A stretch of 64,000 nt of DNA from Halorussus litoreus (GTDB taxonomy: Archaea > Halobacteriota > Halobacteria > Halobacteriales > Haladaptataceae), in the NCBI RefSeq assembly GCF_003382685.1, contig NZ_QLVG01000002.1, forward strand, positions 1 to 64,000, read 5' to 3'. This document shows positions 7,682 through 16,691 of this stretch, in pieces (position 1 is the first letter of the stretch; each line of letters begins with the position of its first letter). The notes beneath the pieces were generated by a model. The model saw only the letters and a program-made list of their open reading frames with translations. It was not told the DNA's origin and did no database searches. A program made the position numbers and the translations under genes.

Positions 7682-8569
7682 CTACTGACTGGCTTCGGGT
7701 TCGGGCCCATAGCGAGGTGTCCCGCACCGCTGACACTCCCACAAGGGCTGTCCGGTCCACTCGTCATCGGGGACAGCCTCGAGTTCGCGGAATCGATGCT
7801 TCGTCTCCCGACCGCACTCCCGGCACTCGAGGTGAGTTCTGTTCGGGCGCTCGCGTCGTGGCTGTTCGGTATCGGTCTTGTCAACGGATTCCTGGAGCGC
7901 AATCGCTGGCACCAGCCAGAGGTCGTTGTCTGCGTTCTCACGAAGGCTTCCAAGACCCTCTTCGGTGCGAACCGCGCTCCCGGTTTCGTCGTAGAGAAAC
8001 GTCGCGTGCTCGCCGTCGTGACGGGACTGCGTCGTCTCGGTCCACGCCGTCCGCTCACGAGCAGCCGCGAGCAGCTGATTACCACATTCAGACGTGATCC
8101 GTGTTGCCGAGGGGAACGAGGTCCACTGATCAACAAGCTGTGGGGCCGGTTCCTCGTCGAGATCGTAGATTAGCTTGCAGTCATCGACTACTGGGTCATC
8201 ATCTCCCTTCGCGAGGAGGGTGGCCGCAGCAGATCCCTTCCCGACGGCGCCGTAGAACGTCGACGCCTCAACGAGCAGCTGGATGACGTGGCGGTGAGTC
8301 GTTTCGGCAGTCGATGTGTCCTGATCATCGGCTCCTTCGAGATGATTCGTGAGACAGAACCGGCACTTCGACTGGTCGGTGGGGATTGACGCTCCACAGG
8401 AAGCGCACTCGCTCTCATCTGCTGTGGGGCCGTCTGGATAGTCCGTGTCGACGCCACCAGAGCGTTGGCGCCGGGGCTGGCCACTACTACTGGCGAGTTG
8501 GTCGTCGGGAACGTGGGTCGCTTCACCGAGCGGTCGGAGGGCTTCGTAGTCGGCGTACTGATTGGTCAT
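7682..8569 (-). CDS. Conserved array protein with two zinc ribbons
   Basis: 295 residues from ATG 8569, paralogue of 61094-61987. Order of parts: N-terminal LRPLGEATHVPDDQL; a first zinc ribbon (CASC then CRFC, near residues 55-75); a helical middle with HVIQLLVEASTFYGAVGKGS; and a C-terminal second ribbon (CREC, CQRC) ending RYGPEPE. Both copies have a TTTAAA box about 40 bases before the start and share the bases that follow. Probably a nucleic-acid- or protein-binding factor of the element; biochemical role unknown. Confidence 0.75.
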   Translation of the reverse strand: MTNQYADYEALRPLGEATHVPDDQLASSSGQPRRQRSGGVDTDYPDGPTADESECASCGASIPTDQSKCRFCLTNHLEGADDQDTSTAETTHRHVIQLLVEASTFYGAVGKGSAAATLLAKGDDDPVVDDCKLIYDLDEEPAPQLVDQWTSFPSATRITSECGNQLLAAARERTAWTETTQSRHDGEHATFLYDETGSAVRTEEGLGSLRENADNDLWLVPAIALQESVDKTDTEQPRRERPNRTHLECRECGRETKHRFRELEAVPDDEWTGQPLWECQRCGTPRYGPEPEASQ

Positions 8570-8769
8570 AGAGTATTCTGGCCGTATCATGCTTCGTCTT
8601 CGGGTTTAAACAATAGCTCTCACATTAATTAGCCTACAGACAGGGGGTGTCATAGAGCGGTTCGGCTCTATTGAAATCCTCAACGGATAACATATTCTGA
8701 CGCAGGTCGGTAAGTACAGGCGACCCACAGATCGTTCGGTACAGCGACCGAATCAACCTACACAACTTC

Positions 8770-9102
8770 TTATAAGTCGTCGAAGTCAGCAACGGTAGTC
8801 GCCATGCCGAGAAACATCAACCCAAACCCAGCGGCACCTGCCGGGATCGAGCTCTGTAGGAGGAATCCGCCGGTGAACGCACTAACACCGCCAACAATAG
8901 CTCCACGCTTCCTTGCCGGGGCGGCCTCACGAGAGAGAGAAATAAACGTTCGGCGATGTGCTATCATCATTGAACTCACAGCCACATAGAGCGGTAATAG
9001 TGAGATTGTAAGCAAGTGATCTGTCGCAGCGAATTCTGCGACGGACGCCGTAACTAACAGTCCAACAAGTAGTGACACAGCGTACCGGAGGGCACGACGC
9101 AT
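8770..9102 (-). CDS. Small integral membrane protein
   Basis: 110 residues with about four membrane-spanning stretches: RYAVSLLVGLLVTASV, LLTISLLPLYVAVSSMM, GAIVGGVSAFTGGFLL and AGFGLMFLGMATTV. A short basic loop (AHRRTF.. and APARKRG) separates the halves, which puts positive charge inside. No family recognised. It belongs to a run of small membrane and zinc proteins from 8.7 to 11.5 kb. Confidence 0.65.
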   Translation of the reverse strand: MRRALRYAVSLLVGLLVTASVAEFAATDHLLTISLLPLYVAVSSMMIAHRRTFISLSREAAPARKRGAIVGGVSAFTGGFLLQSSIPAGAAGFGLMFLGMATTVADFDDL

Positions 9103-9190
9103 ATCCCGAACTGTGGTTACTGCGGCTAAAAAACCATCTGTGTTACATACACTGGCCGACTGGCTTTCCGGTTATTGTGCACACCGACTA

Positions 9191-9261
9191 AGCGGCTGTT
9201 TCACTCCAAATAGGCTGGTAAGAATCCGTCTCGATGTGATGCGTAGCTTCGGTAAGTACAG
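9191..9261 (+). repeat. 71-bp dispersed repeat, copy A
   Basis: Matches 11043-11113 at 63 of 71 positions by eye, with differences mostly in one 7-base block. It ends in GGTAAGTACAG, which also occurs near 8710 and 10774. A weaker relative of the left part is near 9509-9545. Confidence 0.65.
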
Positions 9262-9266
9262 TTGAA

Positions 9267-9365
9267 TCAGTTATCGGATTCCGCTGCTCCATCTCCACGA
9301 CGACGGAGAAGAATACTAATGATAGCAACAATAGCGACACCTGCGATGAGCTTTGACCGTGACAT
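9267..9365 (-). CDS. 32-residue single-span membrane peptide
   Basis: MSRSKLIAGVAIVAIISILL, then RRRGDGAAESDN: one hydrophobic helix followed by a basic stop-transfer segment and an acidic tail. The ATG is at 9363-9365. It is short, but the layout is typical of haloarchaeal membrane micro-proteins. No function known. Confidence 0.5.
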   Translation of the reverse strand: MSRSKLIAGVAIVAIISILLRRRGDGAAESDN

Positions 9366-9768
9366 ACTGAATTAGTCTACGTACTACCGCATAAAAAGTG
9401 TACGGCTACCGTAGAACGGGTGACAGCGTTCCGCTCCGAGTAGCCCTATCTTTGTGTAGCTTGTACTGTCTTCTTTAAGTGTGAGTATACAAAATGCGCC
9501 ACCTACTGAGCGGCTATTGCACCGGACACACTGGTGAAGAGAAGCGCACTAGAAGTTAATCGTCGGCACACTATACCTCCAGGATTTCACCAATAAGAGC
9601 CAGTGATACGACTGATATCGTTCTCTCCGAGTCTACTAGTAGTTACTGTATATGGAACGCCCTCTCCCCGAAAGTGTCACTGAGTGTGTGGCTGCACCAC
9701 ACCAATCGTCTACTAGGACGAGCTCACGGGCCAGCACTCGCTCAGACAGATATCAGACCCGGGAATTG
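9366..9768. other. Non-coding stretch
   Basis: I see no supportable gene. It is relatively AT-rich and holds a weak relative of the 71-bp repeat near 9509-9545. Confidence 0.45.
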
Positions 9769-10179
9769 TTAGTCGTGATTTTCGCGCTCGGTGATCTCGG
9801 CAAAGGCAACGTTCTCAGTGACGTCGGTGATTTCGACGGTGACACGCTCGCCGCGCTCGGTATCAGGGACAATGACGACGAAGCCACGCTCGACACGCGT
9901 GATGCCGTCTCCTTGATCGCCAATATCTTCGATTTCGACGGTACGCTGCTCGCCTTCGGCAACCGGTGGCGTGCTCGGCGTCTGCCCGCGCTGTGAGTCG
10001 GTGGGAGTCTCGGCAGCGTCGTCGGTGGCTGCTGCTCCGAGAACAGCCACGCGGTACGTGTCGCCCTGCTGCAGCTCGCCACGGTCTATCTCGCGCTCGG
10101 GAATCTTAATGAGATACGTCCCGTCTTGCTGTTCGACAGCGCCAGCGAATAGACACCGCAGTTGGGTGGGAATCTCCAT
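9769..10179 (-). CDS. TRAM-domain protein
   Basis: 136 residues. The C-terminal 65 residues form a TRAM domain (VAEGEQRTVEIEDIGDQGDG, GITRVERGFVVIVPDTERGE, RVTVEITDVTENVAFAEI), a beta-barrel RNA-binding fold found in archaeal small RNA-binding and RNA-modifying proteins. The N-terminal 50 residues (KIPEREIDRGELQQGDTYRVAVLG) form another small beta domain, with a low-complexity Thr/Pro linker between. Likely binds RNA, perhaps as a chaperone like cold-shock proteins. Single gene. Confidence 0.8.
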   Translation of the reverse strand: MEIPTQLRCLFAGAVEQQDGTYLIKIPEREIDRGELQQGDTYRVAVLGAAATDDAAETPTDSQRGQTPSTPPVAEGEQRTVEIEDIGDQGDGITRVERGFVVIVPDTERGERVTVEITDVTENVAFAEITERENHD

Positions 10180-10233
10180 TACTCGTGTTCTGATCGAGAT
10201 ACGCAGTGAAGCCCACTTGAGGCTGCGGTCTGG

Positions 10234-10386
10234 CTACTCCGGCGCGACGACGTCCCCACACGATGGACACTCTGCCCAAACGCCGTCAGTCCCGTCGTCT
10301 TTATTGTATTCAACAAGCAGCCACGCAGAGGTAATCGGGTCGCCACAGTCCGGACACTGACCAAGCGACGAGTCATCGGTAGGCAT
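10234..10386 (-). CDS. 50-residue zinc-ribbon protein
   Basis: MPTDDSSLGQCPDCGDPITS, AWLLVEYNKDDGTDGVWAEC, PSCGDVVAPE. Two CPxCG knuckles (residues 11-15 and 40-44) flank a beta hairpin, a complete zinc-ribbon micro-protein. The ATG is at 10384-10386 and the stop at 10234-10236. Such small zinc proteins are abundant in haloarchaea and mostly uncharacterised. Confidence 0.65.
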   Translation of the reverse strand: MPTDDSSLGQCPDCGDPITSAWLLVEYNKDDGTDGVWAECPSCGDVVAPE

Positions 10387-10547
10387 GCCTAGGGGTGAAA
10401 GGAGCGTGTGACAGGTCCTTCCACGTGGAGTTCACTCCGGTTGGAAGATAAGCCTTTGGCGGGTTTACTGGTTGTACACCCCCGGATTTCCGGAGAAAAT
10501 CCCGCACCAGTACCATTAACTCACTGCTGCCGGAATATCGGATACTC

Positions 10548-10703
10548 ATGAGTGTCCGTGCGGTACTCGCTCAGCTACTCCCCGGTGACGAGCCGGAGGT
10601 CGTCGTTGAGTGCCGCCACTGCGGAACGAAGCTCCCACCAGACGCAGATCAATGTCCTGACTGTGGATCAGACGAGATCGGGCACCACCGGATTTCCGAG
10701 TAA
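10548..10703 (+). CDS. 51-residue zinc-ribbon protein
   Basis: Begins MSVRAVLAQLLPGDEPEVVV, then ECRHCGTKLPPDADQCPDCG and a short tail. Two CxxCG knuckles make a zinc ribbon. The ATG at 10548 lies about 33 bases after a TTAACT box, consistent with a leaderless or near-leaderless transcript. Function unknown. Confidence 0.65.
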   Translation: MSVRAVLAQLLPGDEPEVVVECRHCGTKLPPDADQCPDCGSDEIGHHRISE

Positions 10704-10844
10704 CTGATCGTGCTCCTCGGCAGCGAGCGTCATCAAACGGCACACACACCGTCTATGACTACCCCGACAAACGGTAAGTACAGGTGGAACACGCATCGTT
10801 TCATATGGAAAACCTATTTACTACGCTGGGTATTCGGTCGAAAT

Positions 10845-11018
10845 ATGCTTGACTCCCCACACGTTCGCTTTATTATCAGCTTCCTCGCCGCGTTTCCGCT
10901 CTCAGCGATTATTTCGCCACCCGATATATTCGGACAGCTGTTCGTCCTCGTACTCCTCGTAGTGGTCTCGTACTACCTGAGCTACAAAGGCGGATACGAT
11001 GCTCTCCTGGGCAACTGA
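10845..11018 (+). CDS. 57-residue membrane protein
   Basis: From ATG 10845: a hydrophobic FIISFLAAFPLSAIIS segment and a second span FGQLFVLVLLVVVSYYLSY. A TATTTA box at 10815-10820 lies 25-30 bases before this ATG, so I prefer it over upstream in-frame ATGs. No family recognised. Confidence 0.55.
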   Translation: MLDSPHVRFIISFLAAFPLSAIISPPDIFGQLFVLVLLVVVSYYLSYKGGYDALLGN

Positions 11019-11042
11019 CTCGATACATTCGCACACCTACGG

Positions 11043-11113
11043 AGCGGCTGTTTCACTCAGGATTTGCTGGTAAGAATTCGCCTCGATGTGGTGCGTAGCT
11101 TCGGTAAGTACAG
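11043..11113 (+). repeat. 71-bp dispersed repeat, copy B
   Basis: Second copy of the repeat at 9191-9261. Its right end runs into the promoter of 11152-11535 (TTATC about 30 bases before the ATG), so part of the repeat may be a promoter module. Confidence 0.65.
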
Positions 11114-11151
11114 AGAAACAACTTATCATCCAGCCAGCCGTGGTTTCCGGT

Positions 11152-11535
11152 ATGAAGTCTTGGTCCTCGGCGTTAATCGGTCTCGGAATAGGTGGCGTGC
11201 TTGGCTATCTATTCGGTATACGGCGTGGAGATTGGTGGATTGGGGGTAGTATCGCAGTTACGTCATCAATCGCAGCGTACGGGTTTCTTGCATATCCCCA
11301 GTATCGATTCAAATGGTCTGGTCCTCACTCGAAATTCTGGTACACTCTCCTCAGCGTGCTTGCCCCGATAATAATGCTTCTCACGCCAATTAGCCCGCTC
11401 CTCCCGGATGACCTGTCGATAGTGGCCCTCTTAGGGAGTATCTGGACCGGTGGCGTGTATGCTGGAGTGGCGCTCGCACACGAGTCTCCAGACACTACTA
11501 ATAACGAAGCACCATCTTCGTCTCCCAGTGATTGA
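11152..11535 (+). CDS. Membrane protein with four predicted spans
   Basis: 127 residues from ATG 11152: spans SALIGLGIGGVLGYLFGI, WWIGGSIAVTSSIAAYGFLA, FWYTLLSVLAPIIMLL and IVALLGSIWTGGVYAGVALA, with a polar Ser/Thr-rich C-terminal tail. Longer in-frame starts upstream lie within the 71-bp repeat and are not preferred. Unknown role. Confidence 0.65.
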   Translation: MKSWSSALIGLGIGGVLGYLFGIRRGDWWIGGSIAVTSSIAAYGFLAYPQYRFKWSGPHSKFWYTLLSVLAPIIMLLTPISPLLPDDLSIVALLGSIWTGGVYAGVALAHESPDTTNNEAPSSSPSD

Positions 11536-11652
11536 CGCTCGGTACGCAGGCTTGCTTATCGGCGTGTTCACCGTAGAGATAGATGAAATCAACTTCGCTG
11601 AAAGCGTTCTATGACAGCCTCTACAGACAACTGAAAATCAACAGTAGAGGCG

Positions 11653-12552
11653 TTAGACAGCCAGTTCGTCCAGTGTGTCGCGGTGGGTCCGAACGGTGAC
11701 CGCTGAGACGTTCGCTACTTCAGCGATGTCCGACTGGGTGAGCCACCGCCCGTCTTCGCGTCCGGCTTTGTACAGACAGGCTGCAGCGAACCCGGACGGC
11801 TGAACCCCCGTGGTTGCCCCGGTCGATTCGGATGCTTCCGCCAGCTGCCGAGCCCGCTGCCGGATCTGATCGGAGACGTCGAGCTCCGACGCCAACCGTG
11901 GAACGAACGCACTGGGCGTCACGGGCTGGGCAGGAAGGCCAAGCTCCGTATTCAGCGTCTTGTACGCGTTCGTCACTCGCGATTGCTCGACGCGCGCCGG
12001 GTCGGTGACGTCCTCGAGGGTTCGCGAGAGTCCGTCGCACCGACAGGCGCCGTAGACGCTCGCGGTGGCCATCGCTTCGATCGACCGGCCCTGCAGGAGG
12101 TCCTCGTTCTGGGCGCTCCGGAAGAGCTGGCAGGCCTGGTCACGAATCATCTCGGACAGCTCAAGTGCGCTCACGATCCGGCGAACCTCACCCAGACCGT
12201 GCGCGAGATTGCGCTCGGCTTTCGACTGAAACCGCCCACGGGTCTGTTCACGCCGCATCCGAGCGAGCCGCCGTCGCTTCCGTCCTGAGAGTTCGTTCCC
12301 GTTCGCATCGGTCCCGCGGCCGATCTCCGTCGACAACCCTCGATCGTGTCGTGCCGCCGTCAACGGAGCGCCAGTTCGTTCACGCTCGTCGTCGAACGCT
12401 CGCCACTCTGGCCCGTGGTCGATCCGCTCCTCGTCGATGACGAGCCCACACTCCTCGCAGATGGTTTCGACTGCGTTGGTGGTGACCCGGCCGTCGCACT
12501 CGGGACATTGGTTAGGGTTCGCTTCCTTCTGGGTTTTCAACCTCCGCCCCAC
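11653..12552 (-). CDS. tfb: Transcription initiation factor TFB
   Basis: About 299 residues. N-terminal zinc ribbon CPECDGRVTTNAVETICEEC, then a B-finger region with WRAFDDERERTGAPLT, and two cyclin-like repeats; the C-terminal helix-turn-helix contacts the BRE beside the TATA box. It recruits RNA polymerase to TBP-bound promoters; haloarchaea carry several TFBs with different promoter choice. The start is uncertain: no ATG is near the zinc ribbon. GTG 12552 or TTG 12540 are candidates, both inside the end of the ATPase gene, implying coupled translation. A second, truncated-by-window TFB is at 63552-64000. Confidence 0.85.
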   Translation of the reverse strand: MGRRLKTQKEANPNQCPECDGRVTTNAVETICEECGLVIDEERIDHGPEWRAFDDERERTGAPLTAARHDRGLSTEIGRGTDANGNELSGRKRRRLARMRREQTRGRFQSKAERNLAHGLGEVRRIVSALELSEMIRDQACQLFRSAQNEDLLQGRSIEAMATASVYGACRCDGLSRTLEDVTDPARVEQSRVTNAYKTLNTELGLPAQPVTPSAFVPRLASELDVSDQIRQRARQLAEASESTGATTGVQPSGFAAACLYKAGREDGRWLTQSDIAEVANVSAVTVRTHRDTLDELAV

Positions 12553-15220
12553 ACTCGGCACAGGTAGCAACCGTCTGTTCTGGCCGGTCGATTTCGTCGA
12601 GGTGGTCGTCGACGAGCGCGTCGATATCTCGATAAACGACGAATGCACTCCCGATTTGGACATCGCTGTCCCGAATCGAGGTCTCGACATCGGGAGATTT
12701 CGCGAACGGTTCCGGATGCGGCCACGTTTCAGGCTCCGCTGTCCCGACCCAGTACGCTGTCCCAGACTCGCCATCCCAGTATGCGTACCCGTGGTCACTA
12801 ACGAGGGAGGAGACAGTCTCTCGAATCGGTTTTGTGCTGAAGAGGTAGTCCAGCCCCGGCTTCTTCGCGTATTGGTTGACCAGCGCTTCGGTGGACATAG
12901 CGTCCTGGGTCTGCTGCCAGAGTTTCTGTTGGACGTGAGCGGACCCACGAGCGCCGGCGTCGCGTTTCACGATCTTATCCTCGAGCGTTGTCTGGACAGC
13001 GTCGACCAGTGTCGTCCCGCCGTTGGATTCGGTCGCACCGATGGTGATGTGGGTAAGCCCGTCCCGGTCAGGGTAGTAGAGGTGCCGGTAGACGTTCCGA
13101 ACGAGCTCTCCGAGCATCAGCTGTGCCTCGTCGCTCCGTTCTCGAAGCTCCTCGATTTGTTCCGAGGAGAGGTCGGCTTTCTGTTCGGGGCTATCAAGCA
13201 GGGCCTCTATAGCCTCGAGACGCCGAGCCTCGTCGATTGCCGCATCCATTCGATCAGCGTCAGGGGCGAGGAACAGAGCGTAGTTCTTGTAGATTCGCGT
13301 CTCAGTCTCTCCCTCGTGTTTTGCGGCTTGCTGCTCGTAGAGCTGAGTCACACGATTTGGCGGCGTATCGCCGCCGTCTTCGACAGCAGCGGTGTCCGGA
13401 TGCATCACCGCGAGCTTCGGCGTATCCGGGGTATCCGGTAAGTCCGCTGGCGATTCAGGGAACTCCACCGGCTGGAAGCCACCATCGCCGATTTCCTTCG
13501 AGGTGAGACGGTTCTGGAAACGCGAATGAGCGCTCGCTTCGGGGGTAGACTCGATCCGCTGGTCGATGATCCGGATCAGATTTGGTTCTTGCTTGAATCG
13601 GAGGCGCTCTTCCTCGTAGAGGAAGTAACACGCGACGTCCATATCGTCGCCCCGGAGTGCGGATAGTGCGGCATCGTAGTCGTCGAAGTTCAGATTGGGA
13701 TGACCGATGGCGAGGTTCAGATCGGCGTGAGTTAGGCCGGCGGCCTGTTCACCGTATGCGAGGCTGTGCCAGAGAACTGTCGTTGTCAGATGGGTTCCGA
13801 GGGGCGGGAGACCGTTTTCGGTCCATTTCCGATCCTCAAGCTGGGCGTGCGCGGTACCATCGTCGTCGTAGATGTCGGCGGTCACTGCGGGGCCGAGATC
13901 GACGAAGTCGAATAGGCGCTCACGAAGGATCGTCTGAATCCCGCCGCCAGGATCGTCATCAGCGACTGTGAGGTCGTAGATCCGAATCCAGTGGCGGTCG
14001 TAACTGTCGGGCTGGTGATTCCAGAGGTAGTAGACGGCTCGAGCAAGCAAGCGGAGGGCGTCACGAGTGCGTTGGAATCGAGGGATCGTATCGATCTTGT
14101 CCGTGAGAGCGTCGATTAAGGAGGGATGGAAGGGGTATTCGCGAGCGAGGACATCCACGTAGCCAGCGTCGGTGGCTTCCTGTGGATACTGCCGGTCTTC
14201 CTGGTCATAGAATTGGAAGTATGAGTCGGCGGCTTCGTGCGCGGCGTTTTCTGGAACTTCCGAGAAGAGTCGGTGCTGAAGGACTTGTCCGATCTCGTTT
14301 TCGTCGGTCGGCGTGACCGTCTTGTGCTGCCGCCGGCCAATCTCATTGACCTCCTCGATATGGTCACGGACGCCATCACGAACCCGGTCAGCCTGCTCAC
14401 CAAAGGCCGTATCCGCGATAGAGTAGACGACCGTGACGTGCTCCGATTCGGCAGCCGCTTCGAGGAGCGCCATCACGAACGAAAGCGTCTGATCGGCGAG
14501 CGTCTTGTCGCCGACAGGCGTGCCCGCGGCTTTGTTCATGTAGTCGGCGATTTCGTCGATCAGAATGAGGGCCGGCTGGTCGTGCTGAGCGAAGAGTTTC
14601 GAGAGCGTCCCCTCACCGGGGGCGTCCCGGTCTTGGTCGTAGTCCTTGAGGTACTCGTAGCCATCGAGCCCATAGAGCTGGTACGCGAGTTCACCCCACA
14701 TCGTCCGGGTATTCGGAGCATCCGGATCGTCGTCGGTATGGCGGGCATCCTTGCTATCAGCCTTCGTTCCGATGAAGACCCCCGTCGCAATATCGAGGCC
14801 CTCTGCCACCGCATCTTGATAGTCGGCCGCAAGCTCCTCGTCGCCGTCCAGCAGGTAGTGTGAGAGGTCGTCAATATCTACGGGGTTCTCAGCAAGATGG
14901 TAAGAGGCGATGAGGTCGTGCGTTTTCCCACCACCGAACCGTGTGTCGAGACAGAGAATGCTCGAAGTATACGAGCCGGGGTCGTACTTTGTGGTCGCCA
15001 AGAAACGCCCCGTGAGATTGGAGAGCAGCGTGCGGAGACCCTCCGTGGGATAGGTCATATCGTAGAACGAGTCGGGGTCTCGATAGACTGGTGCTGCCTT
15101 CTCAGGGTTGTGGACGACAGTCGAGAGTTTCGCAGCGAACTGTTCCTCTTGGAGCGAGCCGTCTAAGACGTCGTCTCGTGGCTGACAGCTTTCGAAGAGA
15201 GAAGGGTACTCATTACTCAT
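12512..15220 (-). CDS. DUF499-like P-loop ATPase
   Basis: 902 residues. Walker A is TRFGGGKTH (about residues 93-101) and Walker B is PALILIDEIADY (about 216-227). The long helical remainder and the sequence around the P-loop fit the DUF499 family, giant ATPases often found in DNA-modification-linked phage-defence clusters (a role like PglY/BrxC). The C-terminus has a lone CAECG knuckle. The usual methylase, helicase or PglZ partners are not nearby. The start overlaps the stop of 15213-15440, so the two are translationally coupled, and tfb follows downstream. An orphan or repurposed defence ATPase is the best guess. Confidence 0.7.
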   Translation of the reverse strand: MSNEYPSLFESCQPRDDVLDGSLQEEQFAAKLSTVVHNPEKAAPVYRDPDSFYDMTYPTEGLRTLLSNLTGRFLATTKYDPGSYTSSILCLDTRFGGGKTHDLIASYHLAENPVDIDDLSHYLLDGDEELAADYQDAVAEGLDIATGVFIGTKADSKDARHTDDDPDAPNTRTMWGELAYQLYGLDGYEYLKDYDQDRDAPGEGTLSKLFAQHDQPALILIDEIADYMNKAAGTPVGDKTLADQTLSFVMALLEAAAESEHVTVVYSIADTAFGEQADRVRDGVRDHIEEVNEIGRRQHKTVTPTDENEIGQVLQHRLFSEVPENAAHEAADSYFQFYDQEDRQYPQEATDAGYVDVLAREYPFHPSLIDALTDKIDTIPRFQRTRDALRLLARAVYYLWNHQPDSYDRHWIRIYDLTVADDDPGGGIQTILRERLFDFVDLGPAVTADIYDDDGTAHAQLEDRKWTENGLPPLGTHLTTTVLWHSLAYGEQAAGLTHADLNLAIGHPNLNFDDYDAALSALRGDDMDVACYFLYEEERLRFKQEPNLIRIIDQRIESTPEASAHSRFQNRLTSKEIGDGGFQPVEFPESPADLPDTPDTPKLAVMHPDTAAVEDGGDTPPNRVTQLYEQQAAKHEGETETRIYKNYALFLAPDADRMDAAIDEARRLEAIEALLDSPEQKADLSSEQIEELRERSDEAQLMLGELVRNVYRHLYYPDRDGLTHITIGATESNGGTTLVDAVQTTLEDKIVKRDAGARGSAHVQQKLWQQTQDAMSTEALVNQYAKKPGLDYLFSTKPIRETVSSLVSDHGYAYWDGESGTAYWVGTAEPETWPHPEPFAKSPDVETSIRDSDVQIGSAFVVYRDIDALVDDHLDEIDRPEQTVATCAECGAEVENPEGSEP

Positions 15221-15440
15221 CGATTTCCTCCGTGGGTGAGGAATCAGCTTCTGGTTTGGATACGATTACGAATTCACACTCCGTGCTGTTCTCGATGATC
15301 GCCTTGGCGATCCCCTTCGACTCCGCGACATCGACCTTGATAGTGTCCCCAACCTCCGCATCGAATTGGTCGAGTTCGGGTCCCGACAGATTCACCCGGC
15401 CCGATTGGCCGGTGTTCTGTCCAATTGTCTTCTGAGTCAT
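15213..15440 (-). CDS. Small partner protein upstream of the ATPase
   Basis: 75 residues from ATG 15440 (a GTG at 15452 is an alternative). It has an N-terminal Gly/Gln-rich stretch and a beta-rich middle (SGRVNLSGPELDQFDAEVGD, TIKVDVAES) reminiscent of the swapped-hairpin AbrB/MazE DNA-binding fold, then an acidic tail. Its stop overlaps the ATPase start by 8 bases, which suggests a fixed stoichiometric or regulatory partnership. AbrB-like identity is a guess from pattern only. Confidence 0.6.
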   Translation of the reverse strand: MTQKTIGQNTGQSGRVNLSGPELDQFDAEVGDTIKVDVAESKGIAKAIIENSTECEFVIVSKPEADSSPTEEIDE

Positions 15441-15583
15441 CTGGATAGTCACATCACCTAGCGGGAATGTTATAACCTTTACTTAGTCTAAGTTCCCGAT
15501 TTGTAGTATGGTAGTTCTTCTATAGCCCCTCCCCCCACTACCCCCTGAATACTAAGTGACTGGGGGTAATCGGTCTACTCACA

Positions 15584-16552
15584 ATGCAAATTAATCGCGG
15601 TCCTCGCGACCACCGATATGGGACGTACTGGAATCGTATCCCGGAGTGTATGCCAAGGCACGTCCCGGTAGCAGACCTGAGGGGCTTCTCCATACCCCGT
15701 AACGAGGGGGGAGTACCCTCTAGAGAAGAGTTCCCCTATCCAGTAGTCCCGGTCACCGACCAATACCAGTTACATCTGTTCCCGGCACCTGACCATATCC
15801 GGCCGATGCTGGTTCGGCTCACCGATGGCGAAGTGCTCACCGATGGTCACGAACCGTACGGATTCTGGTTGACCGTCGATGGGATTGCCGAAGCTCGAGA
15901 GACACTCATCGCACAGGCAGAGAACTATACGAACCAGACAGCACCTCGAGAGCTCGGAACCGCCCTCCAAGACGCACTCGTCACGGATGAACTGCTACAC
16001 GACATCTTCTCAGAGCAACTTACTGAGAAGCTCCGTCCACCGACCGTTCGTTGGCTTCGTGACCGTACCAAGTCTGTAAGCGCAGACACTGTCGAATACA
16101 CCGGTGGGGCGTACGTCAAAACGGAGTGGACCATCGAGTTGGAGCCTGAATCAAACAGGGGAGAGCGATCCCCACGGACACTCGAGTTCCACACCGATGA
16201 CCTCATTCAGCAGGATTCGCAACGGTTCACGGTTGATTACCGGCAGCTCTTCCGCCAGCAAATTCGATGCTCGAACACCTGGTGGACGGATCTCAGCAGA
16301 TACTGGATTACCTCGGCAACGGTCGAAGATATTGTAGACGACGATTATCCCACAGAAGACGAATCTGCGTTCTCGCTCCGCCAATCTGGGAAGGCGAAGT
16401 ACCACCTCGTACGGAATGAAACTGGGACGACCGTCTGTGGTCATGAAGCCCGTTCAGGCGACACCCGGCAATTCTCCCCAGATACGCTCCCGATACCAGC
16501 GGCACTCTGCAACCATTGTTCCAGAGAAGTCAAACGACACCTGATTCCCTGA
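15584..16552 (+). CDS. Hypothetical protein, 322 residues
   Basis: No family recognised. It starts MQINRGPRDHRYGTYWNRIP, has a DGEPYGFW-like region in the first third, and a C-terminal block with CGHEARSGDTRQF and LCNHCSREVKRHL that could be a small metal site (Cys/His). A long helical region lies between residues 100 and 170. It is divergent from the ATPase operon; the 140-base gap is rich in homopolymers. Confidence 0.6.
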   Translation: MQINRGPRDHRYGTYWNRIPECMPRHVPVADLRGFSIPRNEGGVPSREEFPYPVVPVTDQYQLHLFPAPDHIRPMLVRLTDGEVLTDGHEPYGFWLTVDGIAEARETLIAQAENYTNQTAPRELGTALQDALVTDELLHDIFSEQLTEKLRPPTVRWLRDRTKSVSADTVEYTGGAYVKTEWTIELEPESNRGERSPRTLEFHTDDLIQQDSQRFTVDYRQLFRQQIRCSNTWWTDLSRYWITSATVEDIVDDDYPTEDESAFSLRQSGKAKYHLVRNETGTTVCGHEARSGDTRQFSPDTLPIPAALCNHCSREVKRHLIP

Positions 16553-16691
16553 GAATAGTGTCAATTCGAGCTGAATCGCTGATCGTGAATAGCGGAACAC
16601 GATAGAATCAGTCGGTCCGCAACACCTGTTTAAACCAGACAGAAGCGGTACAGCACCAGAATATTATGACGTTCCAGTCGTGGTATTTTGT

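Noticed and set aside
11653-12948. A longer TFB reading starting at 12948
   Set aside because: The extra N-terminus is antisense-like Ser/Arg-rich translation of the ATPase gene; the TFB zinc ribbon starts near 12516, so the start must be close to 12540-12552.
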